A DNA stretch of 12,826 nt, from assembly GCA_015494185.1 (NCBI GenBank), contig WGBT01000016.1:1-12826 (forward strand). The letters are read 5' to 3'. The notes beneath the pieces are model-generated. The model was not told the DNA's origin. It saw only the letters and a program-made list of their open reading frames with translations, and did not search any database. The DNA is from Hyphomicrobiales bacterium. GTDB lineage: Bacteria; Pseudomonadota; Alphaproteobacteria; Rhizobiales; S144-35. The position numbers and the translations under genes were made by a program. Positions 1 to 7,305 of the stretch are shown here, piece after piece; position 1 is the stretch's first letter, and each line of letters starts with the position of its first letter.

Positions 1-1967
1 AGATTTTCAGCCCAGATCCGGCCGCCATGGGCGTTGACAATCTGCCGGGATATATTCAGACCAAGCCCGGAATTATTACCAAAATTATCCGCCCCGGGCC
101 GGTCGGTATAAAACCGCTTGAAAATTTTCTCTAAATTGTTGGGCGGGATCCCCGGCCCCTGATCATCCACCTGGATCAGAATTTCATCCTCTTCGCGGCG
201 CATCCGCACCCGGACACGGCCATCTTTGGGTGAAAAGGAAATCGCATTGTCGAGCAGATTTGTCAGCACCTGCCCCAGACGGCTGTCATGGCCATTGACC
301 ACAAAGGCTTCTGGAAAATCGGGAATGGTTTCGATATCCAGCTCAACCTTGGGCGAGCCCTCGCGGTGAAGATCATTGAAAACCGGCACAATGGTTTGCA
401 ACATTTCGACCAAATTCACGGGTTTTGCATCTTTCAGCGCCAGTTCCGCATCCAGCCGCGAAGCATCCGAAATATCCGTGATCAGCCGGTCAAGCCGCTG
501 AACGTCATGCAAAATCACCTCGATCAACCGTTCGCGGTCTTCCTCCTTTTTCGCCAACGGCAAAGTTTCAACCGCGCTGCGCAGCGATGTCAAGGGATTC
601 TTCAACTCATGGGAAACATCCGCCGCAAAGCTTTCAATCGCATCCAACCGCCGGTACAGCGCATCGGTCATGGCCCGCAACGTTCCTGACAAGTGACCAA
701 TCTCATCGCCGCGATAGGTCAGATCCGGGATTTGCCGGCGGGTTTTGATGCTACGTCGCACCGCCTCTGCGGCTGCTGCCAACCGATGCATGGGGGAGGC
801 AATCGTACTCGCCAACCACAACGACAACACCAAAGTAATTCCCGCTGCCAACAGCGACAGATAAATGACAGCCTTGCGATCTTTGGCGATGGCTTCGGTG
901 ATATCCTTGCCGCTCGTTGAAAGCATCAAGACCCCAAGCACCGCCCGGAAATGCTGGATGGGAACTGTTACGACCACGACATGTTCACCGGTATCGTCCA
1001 GCATCAAAGCCTGGGATGCGGTTCCCATCAGCGCGGTGCGCACTTCCTGATAGGCTCTGCCGCTTTCGCTGCCAATATCCCTGTAAGTGGGATTGTTATA
1101 ACCCAACACATTGACAGTGAACCATTTTTTCAAAAATGACCAGAATTTGGGTTCCGGCGGCTCAATCGGCGGCACATCCCGCTTGATCACCTGGCCCTGG
1201 GAATAAAGCCATCGCGTATCCAGCAAAAGCGTGCCTTCCTTGTCATAGATACGCGCCCGGGTTCCGGTCGGTTTGACGATCCGCTGCAACAAAGGAGCAG
1301 CCCGTTCGGGATCGATCGGGAAGCTTTCCAGACCAAAATTGGGATCTAACGGCACATCGGTCTGGCTATCGTTTTGCGCATCCAAAATGCTTTCAGGACC
1401 AATCACCACCTCATCGGTTTTCACCGCCGCCGCCCAGGCGATGGTTCGGGCAATCATTTCCCCTTGAGCAAACAAGCTGGCCGCCTTGACCCCCATCAGC
1501 TGGGCGCGTTTTTGATCAAGATATAAAATGCCGCCAAGAAACACCAACAACGCCACTAAATTGGTCACAATGATCCGCCGTGCCAGCGAACTGAAGCGAA
1601 TCTGGAACAGATTGCGCCGCCCCCAACGCCAAATCGGCCGCACAATTTGGCGCACAGGATATAATCTTTGGTAAAATGAGCTGCGTCTTATGGTGCGCAC
1701 GGCACGGCGCCGCGCCAACCGCAGCCTTTGTAAGGGCGTAAGCTTGGATGTTCGTGCTGTTTTAGGTGTTGCAGTTATTTTTCGGTAACGCTTGATCGCG
1801 GGCTTCCAACTGCGCTGCCCTCTGAGAAAAGACACGACTTTGGCGCTGCGTCCGCGCGCCTTTTGGCTTAGGCGATGCATTCTTTCTATCAGCGCATGCC
1901 CAATGGCTTTCGACTTTGCTGACAGGATTCCTAAATTTTGCCACAATGGCGATATGTGAGACTGCAT
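1..1967 (-). CDS. chvG: Sensor histidine kinase ChvG (stimulus-sensing type), 3' end outside window
   Basis: Inner-membrane histidine kinase that partners ChvI; in relatives it responds to acid or envelope stress. Reading the minus strand I see: a first membrane segment (about 1574-1510, NLVALLVFLGGILYL), a periplasmic sensor domain, a second membrane segment (about 875-805), a HAMP linker, the H-box DVSHELKNPLTSL with the phospho-acceptor His codon at 609-611, the N-box LTNLLDNAISF, the G1 box DDQGPGI, the F-box IFKRFY and the G2 box NNSGLGLNIS. It ends at the window edge after RIWAEN, so roughly the last 40 residues are missing. The segment FSSLARRII before the first membrane helix is typical of ChvG. 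The start is uncertain. The frame is open up to 2097; ATGs lie at 1967 (used here, after a purine-rich AGAAGAG) and 1880. Either gives a basic N-terminal extension of about 100-130 residues, longer than the roughly 50 known in rhizobial ChvG. Family call is firm; the start is not. Confidence 0.9.
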   Translation of the reverse strand, partial: MQSHISPLWQNLGILSAKSKAIGHALIERMHRLSQKARGRSAKVVSFLRGQRSWKPAIKRYRKITATPKTARTSKLTPLQRLRLARRRAVRTIRRSSFYQRLYPVRQIVRPIWRWGRRNLFQIRFSSLARRIIVTNLVALLVFLGGILYLDQKRAQLMGVKAASLFAQGEMIARTIAWAAAVKTDEVVIGPESILDAQNDSQTDVPLDPNFGLESFPIDPERAAPLLQRIVKPTGTRARIYDKEGTLLLDTRWLYSQGQVIKRDVPPIEPPEPKFWSFLKKWFTVNVLGYNNPTYRDIGSESGRAYQEVRTALMGTASQALMLDDTGEHVVVVTVPIQHFRAVLGVLMLSTSGKDITEAIAKDRKAVIYLSLLAAGITLVLSLWLASTIASPMHRLAAAAEAVRRSIKTRRQIPDLTYRGDEIGHLSGTLRAMTDALYRRLDAIESFAADVSHELKNPLTSLRSAVETLPLAKKEEDRERLIEVILHDVQRLDRLITDISDASRLDAELALKDAKPVNLVEMLQTIVPVFNDLHREGSPKVELDIETIPDFPEAFVVNGHDSRLGQVLTNLLDNAISFSPKDGRVRVRMRREEDEILIQVDDQGPGIPPNNLEKIFKRFYTDRPGADNFGNNSGLGLNISRQIVNAHGGRIWAEN

Positions 1968-2371
1968 CAGCTCTTCTACTTGCCCGCGCAACCGCACAGT
2001 AGCATACGCGCTTGAGACCACGAGATACGCCCCGCAGCCAAGCTCCCAGCATAACCTCAGATCGATAGATTTTACAATCTTATGATTGAGCTCGCCTCAT
2101 CTGGCGGCTTTGCTCAAACTATTGCTCCCAGTCACTTTTACTTAGGGCCACATCCTTTCATGTGGTTTTATATTTTCATGTGTCTAGAGTACAATCCGAT
2201 CACATAGCATCGGATTTTCGAACTATTTTTCCTCTAGAGGCTTATTTCGCCGCGCGATTTATTCCGAAAACTGGTCCGGTTCCCACTTGAAGCTCTTGTT
2301 CTCTAGCGCCTTGGGCCACCGGGCGGCGTAAACACTCGCGCTGCATCTTCTGGCACCATGCCTGCCAATTA
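1968..2371. other. Noncoding gap between chvI and chvG
   Basis: About 400 bases with no convincing gene. It holds a hairpin CCACAT/ATGTGG (2148-2165) followed on the plus strand by TTTTATATTTT, a perfect inverted repeat AATCCGAT/ATCGGATT (2193-2216), a 10-bp palindrome CCTCTAGAGG (2231-2240), and a stretch at about 2262-2315 that resembles a dispersed rhizobial intergenic sequence (TTCCGAAAACTGG then GGTTCCCACTT). chvI and chvG are commonly close together in relatives, so a spacer this long is worth noting. If the kinase starts further upstream than 1967, part of this is coding. Confidence 0.6.
2193..2216. repeat. Perfect 8-bp inverted repeat between chvI and chvG
   Basis: AATCCGAT, 8 unpaired bases, then ATCGGATT. 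It lies downstream of the chvI stop on the minus strand. No T-run follows on that strand, so it is not a standard intrinsic terminator. It could be an operator or an mRNA-end hairpin; the sequence does not decide. Confidence 0.5.
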
Positions 2372-3073
2372 TCAAATTTCTTTGAAACGATAGCCTACGC
2401 CATAAAGCGTTTCAATAACATCAAAATTTTTATCGACGGCTTTAAACTTCTTCCGCAGCCGTTTGATATGGCTGTCTATGGTGCGATCATCGACATAGAC
2501 CTGGTCATCATAGGCTGCATCCATCAGCGCATTACGGCTTTTGACGACGCCAGGCCGCTGCGCCAAAGCCTGCAAAATCAGAAACTCGGTGACGGTCAAT
2601 GTGACTGGTTTGCCTTTCCAATGACAAGTGTGGCGTTCCTGATCGAGGCGCAAATCCCCACGCTCGATCACCTGGGATTTGCTGGCTTCCTCGGCGGCTG
2701 CGGCCTTGCGCGATTGGGTGCGCCGTAAGATCGCCTTGACCCGCTCAACAACCAAACGTTGCGAAAAAGGTTTGGCGATATAATCGTCGGCCCCCATTTT
2801 CAGCCCGAACAGCTCATCGATCTCTTCATCTTTAGAGGTCAAGAAGATGACCGGCAACTCGCTCTTCTGGCGCAACCGACGCAACAGCTCCATGCCATCC
2901 ATGCGGGGCATCTTGATATCCAAGATCGCCAAATCCGGCGGTGTTTCGAGCAGGAATTCAAGGGCTGACAGACCATCATTGAAAGTGCGAATATTATAGC
3001 CTTCTGTTTCCAAGACCATACGCAGCGAGGTGAGAATATTGCGGTCGTCATCAACCAATACGATCGAAGTCAT
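2372..3073 (-). CDS. chvI: Response regulator ChvI (OmpR/PhoB family)
   Basis: Cytoplasmic DNA-binding regulator phosphorylated by ChvG. The 233-residue product has an N-terminal receiver domain (about 3-120) with the acidic pocket D8-D10, phospho-acceptor D52 in LAILDIKMPRMDG, T79 and K101 (IAKPF). A C-terminal winged helix (about 140-233) carries the recognition-helix sequence VDDRTIDSHIKRLRKKF, which is characteristic of ChvI. An upstream in-frame ATG at 3166 would add 31 residues ahead of the receiver domain. I chose 3073 because MTSIVLVDDD is the normal start of the fold and GAAGGG sits seven bases upstream. The kinase gene follows on the same strand after a long gap, so the two may or may not share a transcript. 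Regulation by its own product is common in the family, but no site is proven here. Confidence 0.95.
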   Translation of the reverse strand: MTSIVLVDDDRNILTSLRMVLETEGYNIRTFNDGLSALEFLLETPPDLAILDIKMPRMDGMELLRRLRQKSELPVIFLTSKDEEIDELFGLKMGADDYIAKPFSQRLVVERVKAILRRTQSRKAAAAEEASKSQVIERGDLRLDQERHTCHWKGKPVTLTVTEFLILQALAQRPGVVKSRNALMDAAYDDQVYVDDRTIDSHIKRLRKKFKAVDKNFDVIETLYGVGYRFKEI

Positions 3074-3080
3074 AAATACA

Positions 3081-3086
3081 CCCTTC
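3081..3086 (-). promoter_or_regulatory. Ribosome binding site fixing the chvI start
   Basis: On the minus strand GAAGGG lies seven bases before the ATG at 3073. The alternative start at 3166 would place extra residues before the receiver domain, so this site favours the shorter protein. Confidence 0.65.
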
Positions 3087-3371
3087 GCTCTTTCCCGGGG
3101 TGTTGCACAATGCTGAACACCATTGCAACAGCCCCAACTCCAACCGGCGTTAGCCTTTAATCTCAATTCGGCTCAATATCAACAACTTAATATTATTGGT
3201 CCGGATCATCAACAACCCGTATCGCCGTCCTTCTCCCCGCTGAGTTGTTATATCCGTTTCAGCTTTTTCATGGCAAGCCATGATTTCATTTTTGTAGGAA
3301 TTCGTTTCTAGGAATTCGGCTGATTTGCGCCCCCCTCAAATGGCTTTCTGGAGGTGTTCGTTACGGGGCGG

Positions 3372-3481
3372 GAAGCTCGCTTCCTTTTCACCAGAAGGAT
3401 AGCCCGCCATCCTTCCAGACCCATCGTCGCTCACCCAAGAAAGGGTGAGGCGAGTGACGATGGTGCCAAAAGGATGGCTTG
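3372..3481. repeat. 110-bp REP-like palindromic element, copy 1
   Basis: This matches 7117-7226 over the same 110 bases with seven substitutions and no gaps. It folds into nested stems: GCCATCCTT (3406-3414) with AAGGATGGC (3470-3478), CCATCGTC (3421-3428) with GACGATGG (3456-3463), and CTCACCC (3430-3436) with GGGTGAG (3443-3449) around the loop AAGAAA. A small GAAGC/GCTTC palindrome begins the element. It sits 3' of the DUF4253 gene and 5' of chvI, both on the minus strand, which is the usual intergenic position of REP-type sequences. Confidence 0.85.
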
Positions 3482-3568
3482 AGGCGGCGATCGGGTTGGG
3501 GAGGGGACATATCTGTCTAAGCAAATTCATCTTCTTGCGTTCCCGCAATGGCTCGAGATTTGCCCTTT

Positions 3569-3604
3569 GTCCATCTCAATGTCCATCTCAATGTCCATCT
3601 CAAT
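3569..3604. repeat. Three exact tandem copies of a 12-bp unit
   Basis: The unit GTCCATCTCAAT occurs three times without change and runs across the stop codon of the DUF4253 gene at 3600-3602. The unit length is a multiple of three and its reverse strand contains TGA, so the gene ends in three in-frame TGA codons spaced 12 bases apart. It looks like replication slippage at the gene end. Confidence 0.9.
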
Positions 3605-4343
3605 CCCACCAGAAATACCACACAGTCGCGTCAATCAAGGAGGCGGCGAGATTTTCAAGAGTTTCAAAGCCCTGATCGACAATATCATGACAGTACAAAA
3701 ACTGTGTATAGGCCAGTTGCAGCGCCTTTTTACGTGAGGTCACCGGCTGCGCCACACTATATTCGATGAAATCCCCCCCAACGCTCATGATGGTCGCCCC
3801 ATAAAGCTTGTGCCAATGCCGGGCCAAACCGATATGAACCTCTGGCGGGGGACATTCGTTCCAGCCGCCAAAACCAAGCTCCGCCGCCCAAAGCGTATGA
3901 TCCTTCAAAGGCAAAAGGGCCATGAAAACCTGCTTATAATAGGTCCCGGAGAAATTGACATGGGCTTGAAAGGCATTTTGTGTCTGAGGAGTCTTGGGCC
4001 AGGGACCACGCTCCGGCCAATTAAAGTTTTCTTCCTTCGCAATGGCGCGAACTTCATTCTCTTTCAAGGTCAGCCAATTTTTCAGATCGAATTTTTCCGC
4101 GCGTTGCCGTGCCATGACGGGGTTATAGTCCGGATCGGTCATCTGACGGCAGACCCGGTCCAGTTCGCTCAAAGGTCCGATCAAAATGGGCGTTTGTTCA
4201 GGGCGATGGCGTTTCAGCCACAAAAAAGCATCGGCCACCTGTTCGCCGGGAACAACCAGGTGCTCGAACGGGACGTGAAAACGCTGACGTATCCCATCCA
4301 GTTTTCCTTCGATTAGCTGAGGGGAGCGAATTTCAAAGCTCAT
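3600..4343 (-). CDS. DUF4253 domain-containing protein
   Basis: A 247-residue soluble protein of unknown function. The C-terminal half carries the DUF4253 hallmarks: GGWNECPPPEVH (159-170), a histidine/tyrosine-rich WHKLYGA (177-183), YCHDIVDQG (217-225) and the terminal YFWWD (243-247). The N-terminal part (about 1-65) probably forms an alpha/beta unit (PILIGPLSELDRV) as in other members. No signal peptide or membrane segment is visible. The start is well supported: AAGGAGG lies five bases before the ATG. It is transcribed divergently from the gene at 4507, with 163 bases between them, and its stop overlaps a triple 12-bp repeat. Family assignment is confident; I know of no established biochemical function for it. 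Confidence 0.88.
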   Translation of the reverse strand: MSFEIRSPQLIEGKLDGIRQRFHVPFEHLVVPGEQVADAFLWLKRHRPEQTPILIGPLSELDRVCRQMTDPDYNPVMARQRAEKFDLKNWLTLKENEVRAIAKEENFNWPERGPWPKTPQTQNAFQAHVNFSGTYYKQVFMALLPLKDHTLWAAELGFGGWNECPPPEVHIGLARHWHKLYGATIMSVGGDFIEYSVAQPVTSRKKALQLAYTQFLYCHDIVDQGFETLENLAASLIDATVWYFWWD

Positions 4344-4506
4344 GCCCGCCTCCTTGTTGGGCCGTGTTCGATGAGACCATTTTCAATCAGACCTTTAAGG
4401 ACATAATGAACGAGCGCAGTTTGACGGTCTGCGGTTGATTTACTCTGAGGCTTTGACTATCAAGAGGAAAATTGACGCAGATTCAAGCAAAGAAAATTGA
4501 GGAAAC

Positions 4507-4848
4507 ATGGCGGAAGTCGAAGAGAAAGATTACATCGTCTCGTTCAATGGAACTGGCGTGACATGCAAACGGCCCGATGGCTATGAGGAGACGGTGAGCT
4601 GGAATGATCTGGAAATGGTGACCATCGAAAGTGCGGCTCATGACGCCGACCAGCCCGATGTGGTCTGGATCTTGTGGGGGAAAGAGAAAAAATCCGGTGT
4701 CATCTTTCCCGGCGGCGCCACCGGTGCCGGCGCGCTGGTCACGGAATTGCAGGCCCGGCTAAGCCCGTTTAGAAGCGAGGCCATCACCGAAGCCATCAAA
4801 GCCAATGAAAACAACACCTATCTGGTCTGGCAGAGGACGGATGCGTAA
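4507..4848 (+). CDS. Uncharacterised 113-residue protein
   Basis: A small acidic soluble protein. The pattern VTCKRPDGYEETVSWNDLEMV, then DVVWILWG, then PGGATGAGALVTELQARL, then a C-terminal NNTYLVWQR suggests a compact beta-rich fold with a helix, and resembles a widespread family of short hypothetical proteins without known function. Tryptophans at the strand positions and the final VW are the most family-like features. The start is supported by TGAGGA four to five bases ahead of the ATG. No signal peptide or membrane helix. It shares a 163-base divergent promoter region with the DUF4253 gene, which may mean joint control, and converges on sdhA. Confidence 0.75.
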   Translation: MAEVEEKDYIVSFNGTGVTCKRPDGYEETVSWNDLEMVTIESAAHDADQPDVVWILWGKEKKSGVIFPGGATGAGALVTELQARLSPFRSEAITEAIKANENNTYLVWQRTDA

Positions 4849-4869
4849 ACAAACAAGTATGTTCCAGGT

Positions 4870-4995
4870 CATTGACATGAATGAATACCAGCGACCTCTG
4901 GCCTTCGCTCGTCTGACGTCCAATTTAGGTAAAACCTTCAAAGGGATACGGAGAGCACGGAAAGGTCAATGAGAAGGCCCCCGGTAAAAATCCGT
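4870..4995. repeat. Diverged long-range repeat, copy A
   Basis: This corresponds to 12671-12800. The core 4937-4972 and 12736-12771 are 31 of 36 identical without gaps. Extending left to the shared AATTTA gives 42 of 51. Weaker similarity reaches left to the ATACCA at about 4886. Both copies lie downstream of a plus-strand gene, in the same orientation. I do not recognise the sequence. Confidence 0.6.
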
Positions 4996-5095
4996 TTTTG
5001 CCTCAGCCAGACGGTGGCCCGCGCTTGTGCTCCATGTCCATGGAACAGCTTCGTGTCCATACTATCGATCTTGAGCCAATCGAAGGAAGCCGGTT

Positions 5096-6958
5096 CTAAT
5101 AAACCCGTTTCCTTGGCTTGATGTATTCGACCTCTTCGGTAAGGGTGTAGTTATGAACGGGGCGGCTGGAAAGGGTGACTTGGCAGCGGCTGTCGTCAGC
5201 GGTGGCGAGGCTGTGCTTCATCCAGTTCACATCATCGCGCTGAGGAAAATCTTCGCGAGCATGGGCGCCGCGGCTTTCCTTGCGATGGGCGGCGGCATGT
5301 ATCGTCACCGCCGCCTGGGCGATCAGATTGTCATATTCCAGCGTCTCGATGAGATCGGTGTTCCAGATCAGTGAACGGTCGGTCGTCTTGATATCCTCCC
5401 CCGCCTCCCAAATCTCACGGATCAACCGGCAGCCCTCTTCCAACACCTCCCCGGTGCGAAATACCGCGCAGTTGTTCTGCATGGTCTTTTGCATCTTAAG
5501 ACGCAATTCCGCGGTGGGCGTGCTGCCATTGGCATAACGGAACCGGTCCAGCCGCGACAAGGCCAGCTCGCCGGCATCTTTCGGCAAATCCCTGTGTTTG
5601 CCATGTGGCTCCAGATCTTCGATACATTTTTCTGCCGCCGCCTTGCCAAACACCACCAGATCGATCAGTGAATTGGAGCCCAGCCGATTGGCTCCATGCA
5701 CCGAGACACAAGCCGCCTCGCCAATCGCCATCAGACCGGGCACGATGGCATCGGGATCGCCATTTTTGGCGGAAATCACTTCGGCATTAAAATTGGTTGG
5801 GATCCCGCCCATATTGTAGTGCACCGTGGGCAGCACTGGGATCGGCTCGCGGGTCACATCGACCTGGGCGAAAATACGGGCCGTCTCGGTGATCCCCGGC
5901 AGCCGCTCTTGCAACACTTCTGGATCGAGATGGTCTAGATGTAAAAAAATGTGGTCCTTTTCCTTGCCAACCCCGCGGCCTTCACGAATTTCAATAGTCA
6001 TCGCCCGGCTGACCACATCGCGCGAAGCCAGATCCTTGGCGGTTGGGGCATAGCGCTCCATGAAACGCTCGCCTTCCGAATTGGTGAGATAGCCGCCCTC
6101 ACCGCGCGCCCCTTCGGTGATCAGCATCCCCGCCCCATAAATGCCGGTTGGATGGAATTGCACGAATTCCATGTCCTGCAAAGGCAGTCCGGCGCGCAAC
6201 ACCATGGCATTGCCATCACCGGTGCAGGTGTGCGCCGAGGTGCAGGAAAAATAGGCGCGGCCATAGCCTCCCGTGGCGAGAATGGTTTTGTGGGCCCGGA
6301 AGCGGTGCAGCGAACCATCCTCAAGACAAAGGGCGACCACACCGCGGCAAGCCCCCTCGGCATCCATGATCAGATCAATGGCGAAATATTCAATGAAAAA
6401 TTCTGCGGAATGGCGCAGCGACTGGCCATAAAGGGTGTGTAAAATGGCGTGGCCCGTGCGGTCGGCGGCGGCACAGGTACGCCGCGCCGGCGGCCCTTCG
6501 CCAAACTGAGTGGTCATACCGCCAAAGGCGCGCTGATAGATGGTGCCTTCATCGGTGCGCGAAAACGGCACCCCGAAATGTTCGAGCTCATAGACCGCAG
6601 CCGGAGCCTCCCGGCAGAGATATTCAATGGCGTCCTGATCGCCAAGCCAGTCGGATCCCTTGACGGTGTCATACATGTGCCAGCGCCAGTCATCAGGGCC
6701 CATATTGCCCAACGCCGCGGCCACCCCCCCTTGTGCTGCCACCGTATGGGAGCGGGTTGGAAACACCTTGGTGACACAGCCGGTCTTAAGCCCGGCCTGA
6801 GCGGCGCCAAGGGTGGCCCGCAAGCCAGCCCCGCCGGCGCCGACCACCAGCACATCAAAGGAATGGTCGATGAAATCATAGATGCCGGGTTTGAGATAGG
6901 GGGAAGCCGGCATGTCGTTGCTCGCGCTTTGGCTGTGCTTGCTGGTATGATCTGCCAT
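5096..6958 (-). CDS. sdhA: Succinate dehydrogenase flavoprotein subunit
   Basis: Catalytic subunit of complex II, oxidising succinate to fumarate on the cytoplasmic face of the inner membrane and passing electrons through SdhB to quinone. The 620-residue product is full length. Visible: dinucleotide-binding VVGAGGAGLRA (38-48), H71 in SHTVAAQGG for covalent FAD attachment, the HPTG active-site segment (269-272), the GARGEGG loop (283-289), catalytic-region R313 in SRDVVSRAM, HGANRLGSNSL near the second FAD contact, and the typical C-terminus KPRKRVY. The start at 6958 has GGAGG seven bases upstream; an internal Met16 is less likely. The usual sdhCDAB order is absent: 347 noncoding bases precede it and a convergent gene follows it. 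Its partners must be elsewhere, or the locus was rearranged. Function is confident. Confidence 0.97.
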   Translation of the reverse strand: MADHTSKHSQSASNDMPASPYLKPGIYDFIDHSFDVLVVGAGGAGLRATLGAAQAGLKTGCVTKVFPTRSHTVAAQGGVAAALGNMGPDDWRWHMYDTVKGSDWLGDQDAIEYLCREAPAAVYELEHFGVPFSRTDEGTIYQRAFGGMTTQFGEGPPARRTCAAADRTGHAILHTLYGQSLRHSAEFFIEYFAIDLIMDAEGACRGVVALCLEDGSLHRFRAHKTILATGGYGRAYFSCTSAHTCTGDGNAMVLRAGLPLQDMEFVQFHPTGIYGAGMLITEGARGEGGYLTNSEGERFMERYAPTAKDLASRDVVSRAMTIEIREGRGVGKEKDHIFLHLDHLDPEVLQERLPGITETARIFAQVDVTREPIPVLPTVHYNMGGIPTNFNAEVISAKNGDPDAIVPGLMAIGEAACVSVHGANRLGSNSLIDLVVFGKAAAEKCIEDLEPHGKHRDLPKDAGELALSRLDRFRYANGSTPTAELRLKMQKTMQNNCAVFRTGEVLEEGCRLIREIWEAGEDIKTTDRSLIWNTDLIETLEYDNLIAQAAVTIHAAAHRKESRGAHAREDFPQRDDVNWMKHSLATADDSRCQVTLSSRPVHNYTLTEEVEYIKPRKRVY

Positions 6959-7305
6959 CTTTCACCCTCCACCATACTTTGCCGCTCCACCAACCCCCCC
7001 TCCGCCGAAGTAACATTCCCGCGGTCCTGCTGCAATGGATTTAAGTGGACACCTATCATGGCTTAGGGGATTTGAAGTCATCTTCCAAAGCCTTTTTTCA
7101 CTTAAATCGTAGCATAGAAGCTCGCTTCCGCTTCACCAGAAGGATAGCCCGCCATCCTTCCAAACCCATCGTCGCTCGCCCAAGAAAGGGCGAGGCGAGC
7201 GACGATGGCGCCAAAAGGATGGCTTGGAGGACAACAGCTCTGTATAGGGCTTGTCGTATATCTGTCTGAATTGATACATGCCCCCTCTTCAGCTGTGGGC
7301 GGACA
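6959..7305. other. Noncoding region upstream of sdhA
   Basis: 347 bases between the kinase gene and sdhA, both on the minus strand. The only clear content is the second 110-bp palindromic element (7117-7226) and the sdhA ribosome binding site (GGAGG, 6966-6970 on the minus strand). No sdhC, sdhD or other gene is encoded here on either strand. The sdhA promoter should lie between about 6970 and 7117; I cannot place it. Confidence 0.65.
7117..7226. repeat. 110-bp REP-like palindromic element, copy 2
   Basis: Second copy of the element at 3372-3481. Stems: GCCATCCTT (7151-7159) with AAGGATGGC (7215-7223); a perfect 15-bp stem CCATCGTCGCTCGCC (7166-7180) with GGCGAGCGACGATGG (7194-7208); alternatively CTCGCCC (7175-7181) with GGGCGAG (7188-7194) around AAGAAA. 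Against copy 1 the inner pair changes from A-T (3433/3446) to G-C (7178/7191), which keeps pairing. Like copy 1 it lies just past the 3' end of one minus-strand gene and ahead of another. Confidence 0.85.

Larger units (their letters stand above)
3074..3599. other. Noncoding region upstream of chvI
   Basis: 526 bases with no supportable gene. Contents in order: an imperfect inverted repeat TTGCACAATG/CATTGCAA (3103-3128) just upstream of chvI, possibly an operator; TCAACAAC repeated at 3179 and 3209; TAGGAATTCG repeated directly at 3295 and 3309; the first copy of the 110-bp palindromic element (3372-3481); and a triple 12-bp repeat that reaches the DUF4253 stop codon. A 70-codon minus-strand reading frame (3336-3548) covers the palindrome and is not considered real. 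Confidence 0.6.

Noticed and set aside
288..1467. Several plus-strand reading frames opposite the histidine kinase
   Set aside because: They lie antisense to a clearly conserved kinase frame and encode no recognisable protein.
1762..2052. 96-codon minus-strand frame near the kinase start
   Set aside because: It is in another frame from the kinase, is rich in Arg, Ala and Cys with no domain, and overlaps the likely kinase N-terminus.
2148..2176. Hairpin CCACAT/ATGTGG followed by T-rich sequence as a plus-strand terminator
   Set aside because: No plus-strand gene lies upstream of it and the stem is only six pairs.
3336..3548. 70-codon minus-strand frame
   Set aside because: Most of it is the translated 110-bp palindromic element; copy 2 of the element reads in different frames without a comparable gene.
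4929..5097. Open frame ending at the sdhA stop (GYGEHGKVNEK to EPIEGSRF)
   Set aside because: There is a stop just upstream, no start codon until late, and no recognisable protein; it may be a gene relic but cannot be supported.
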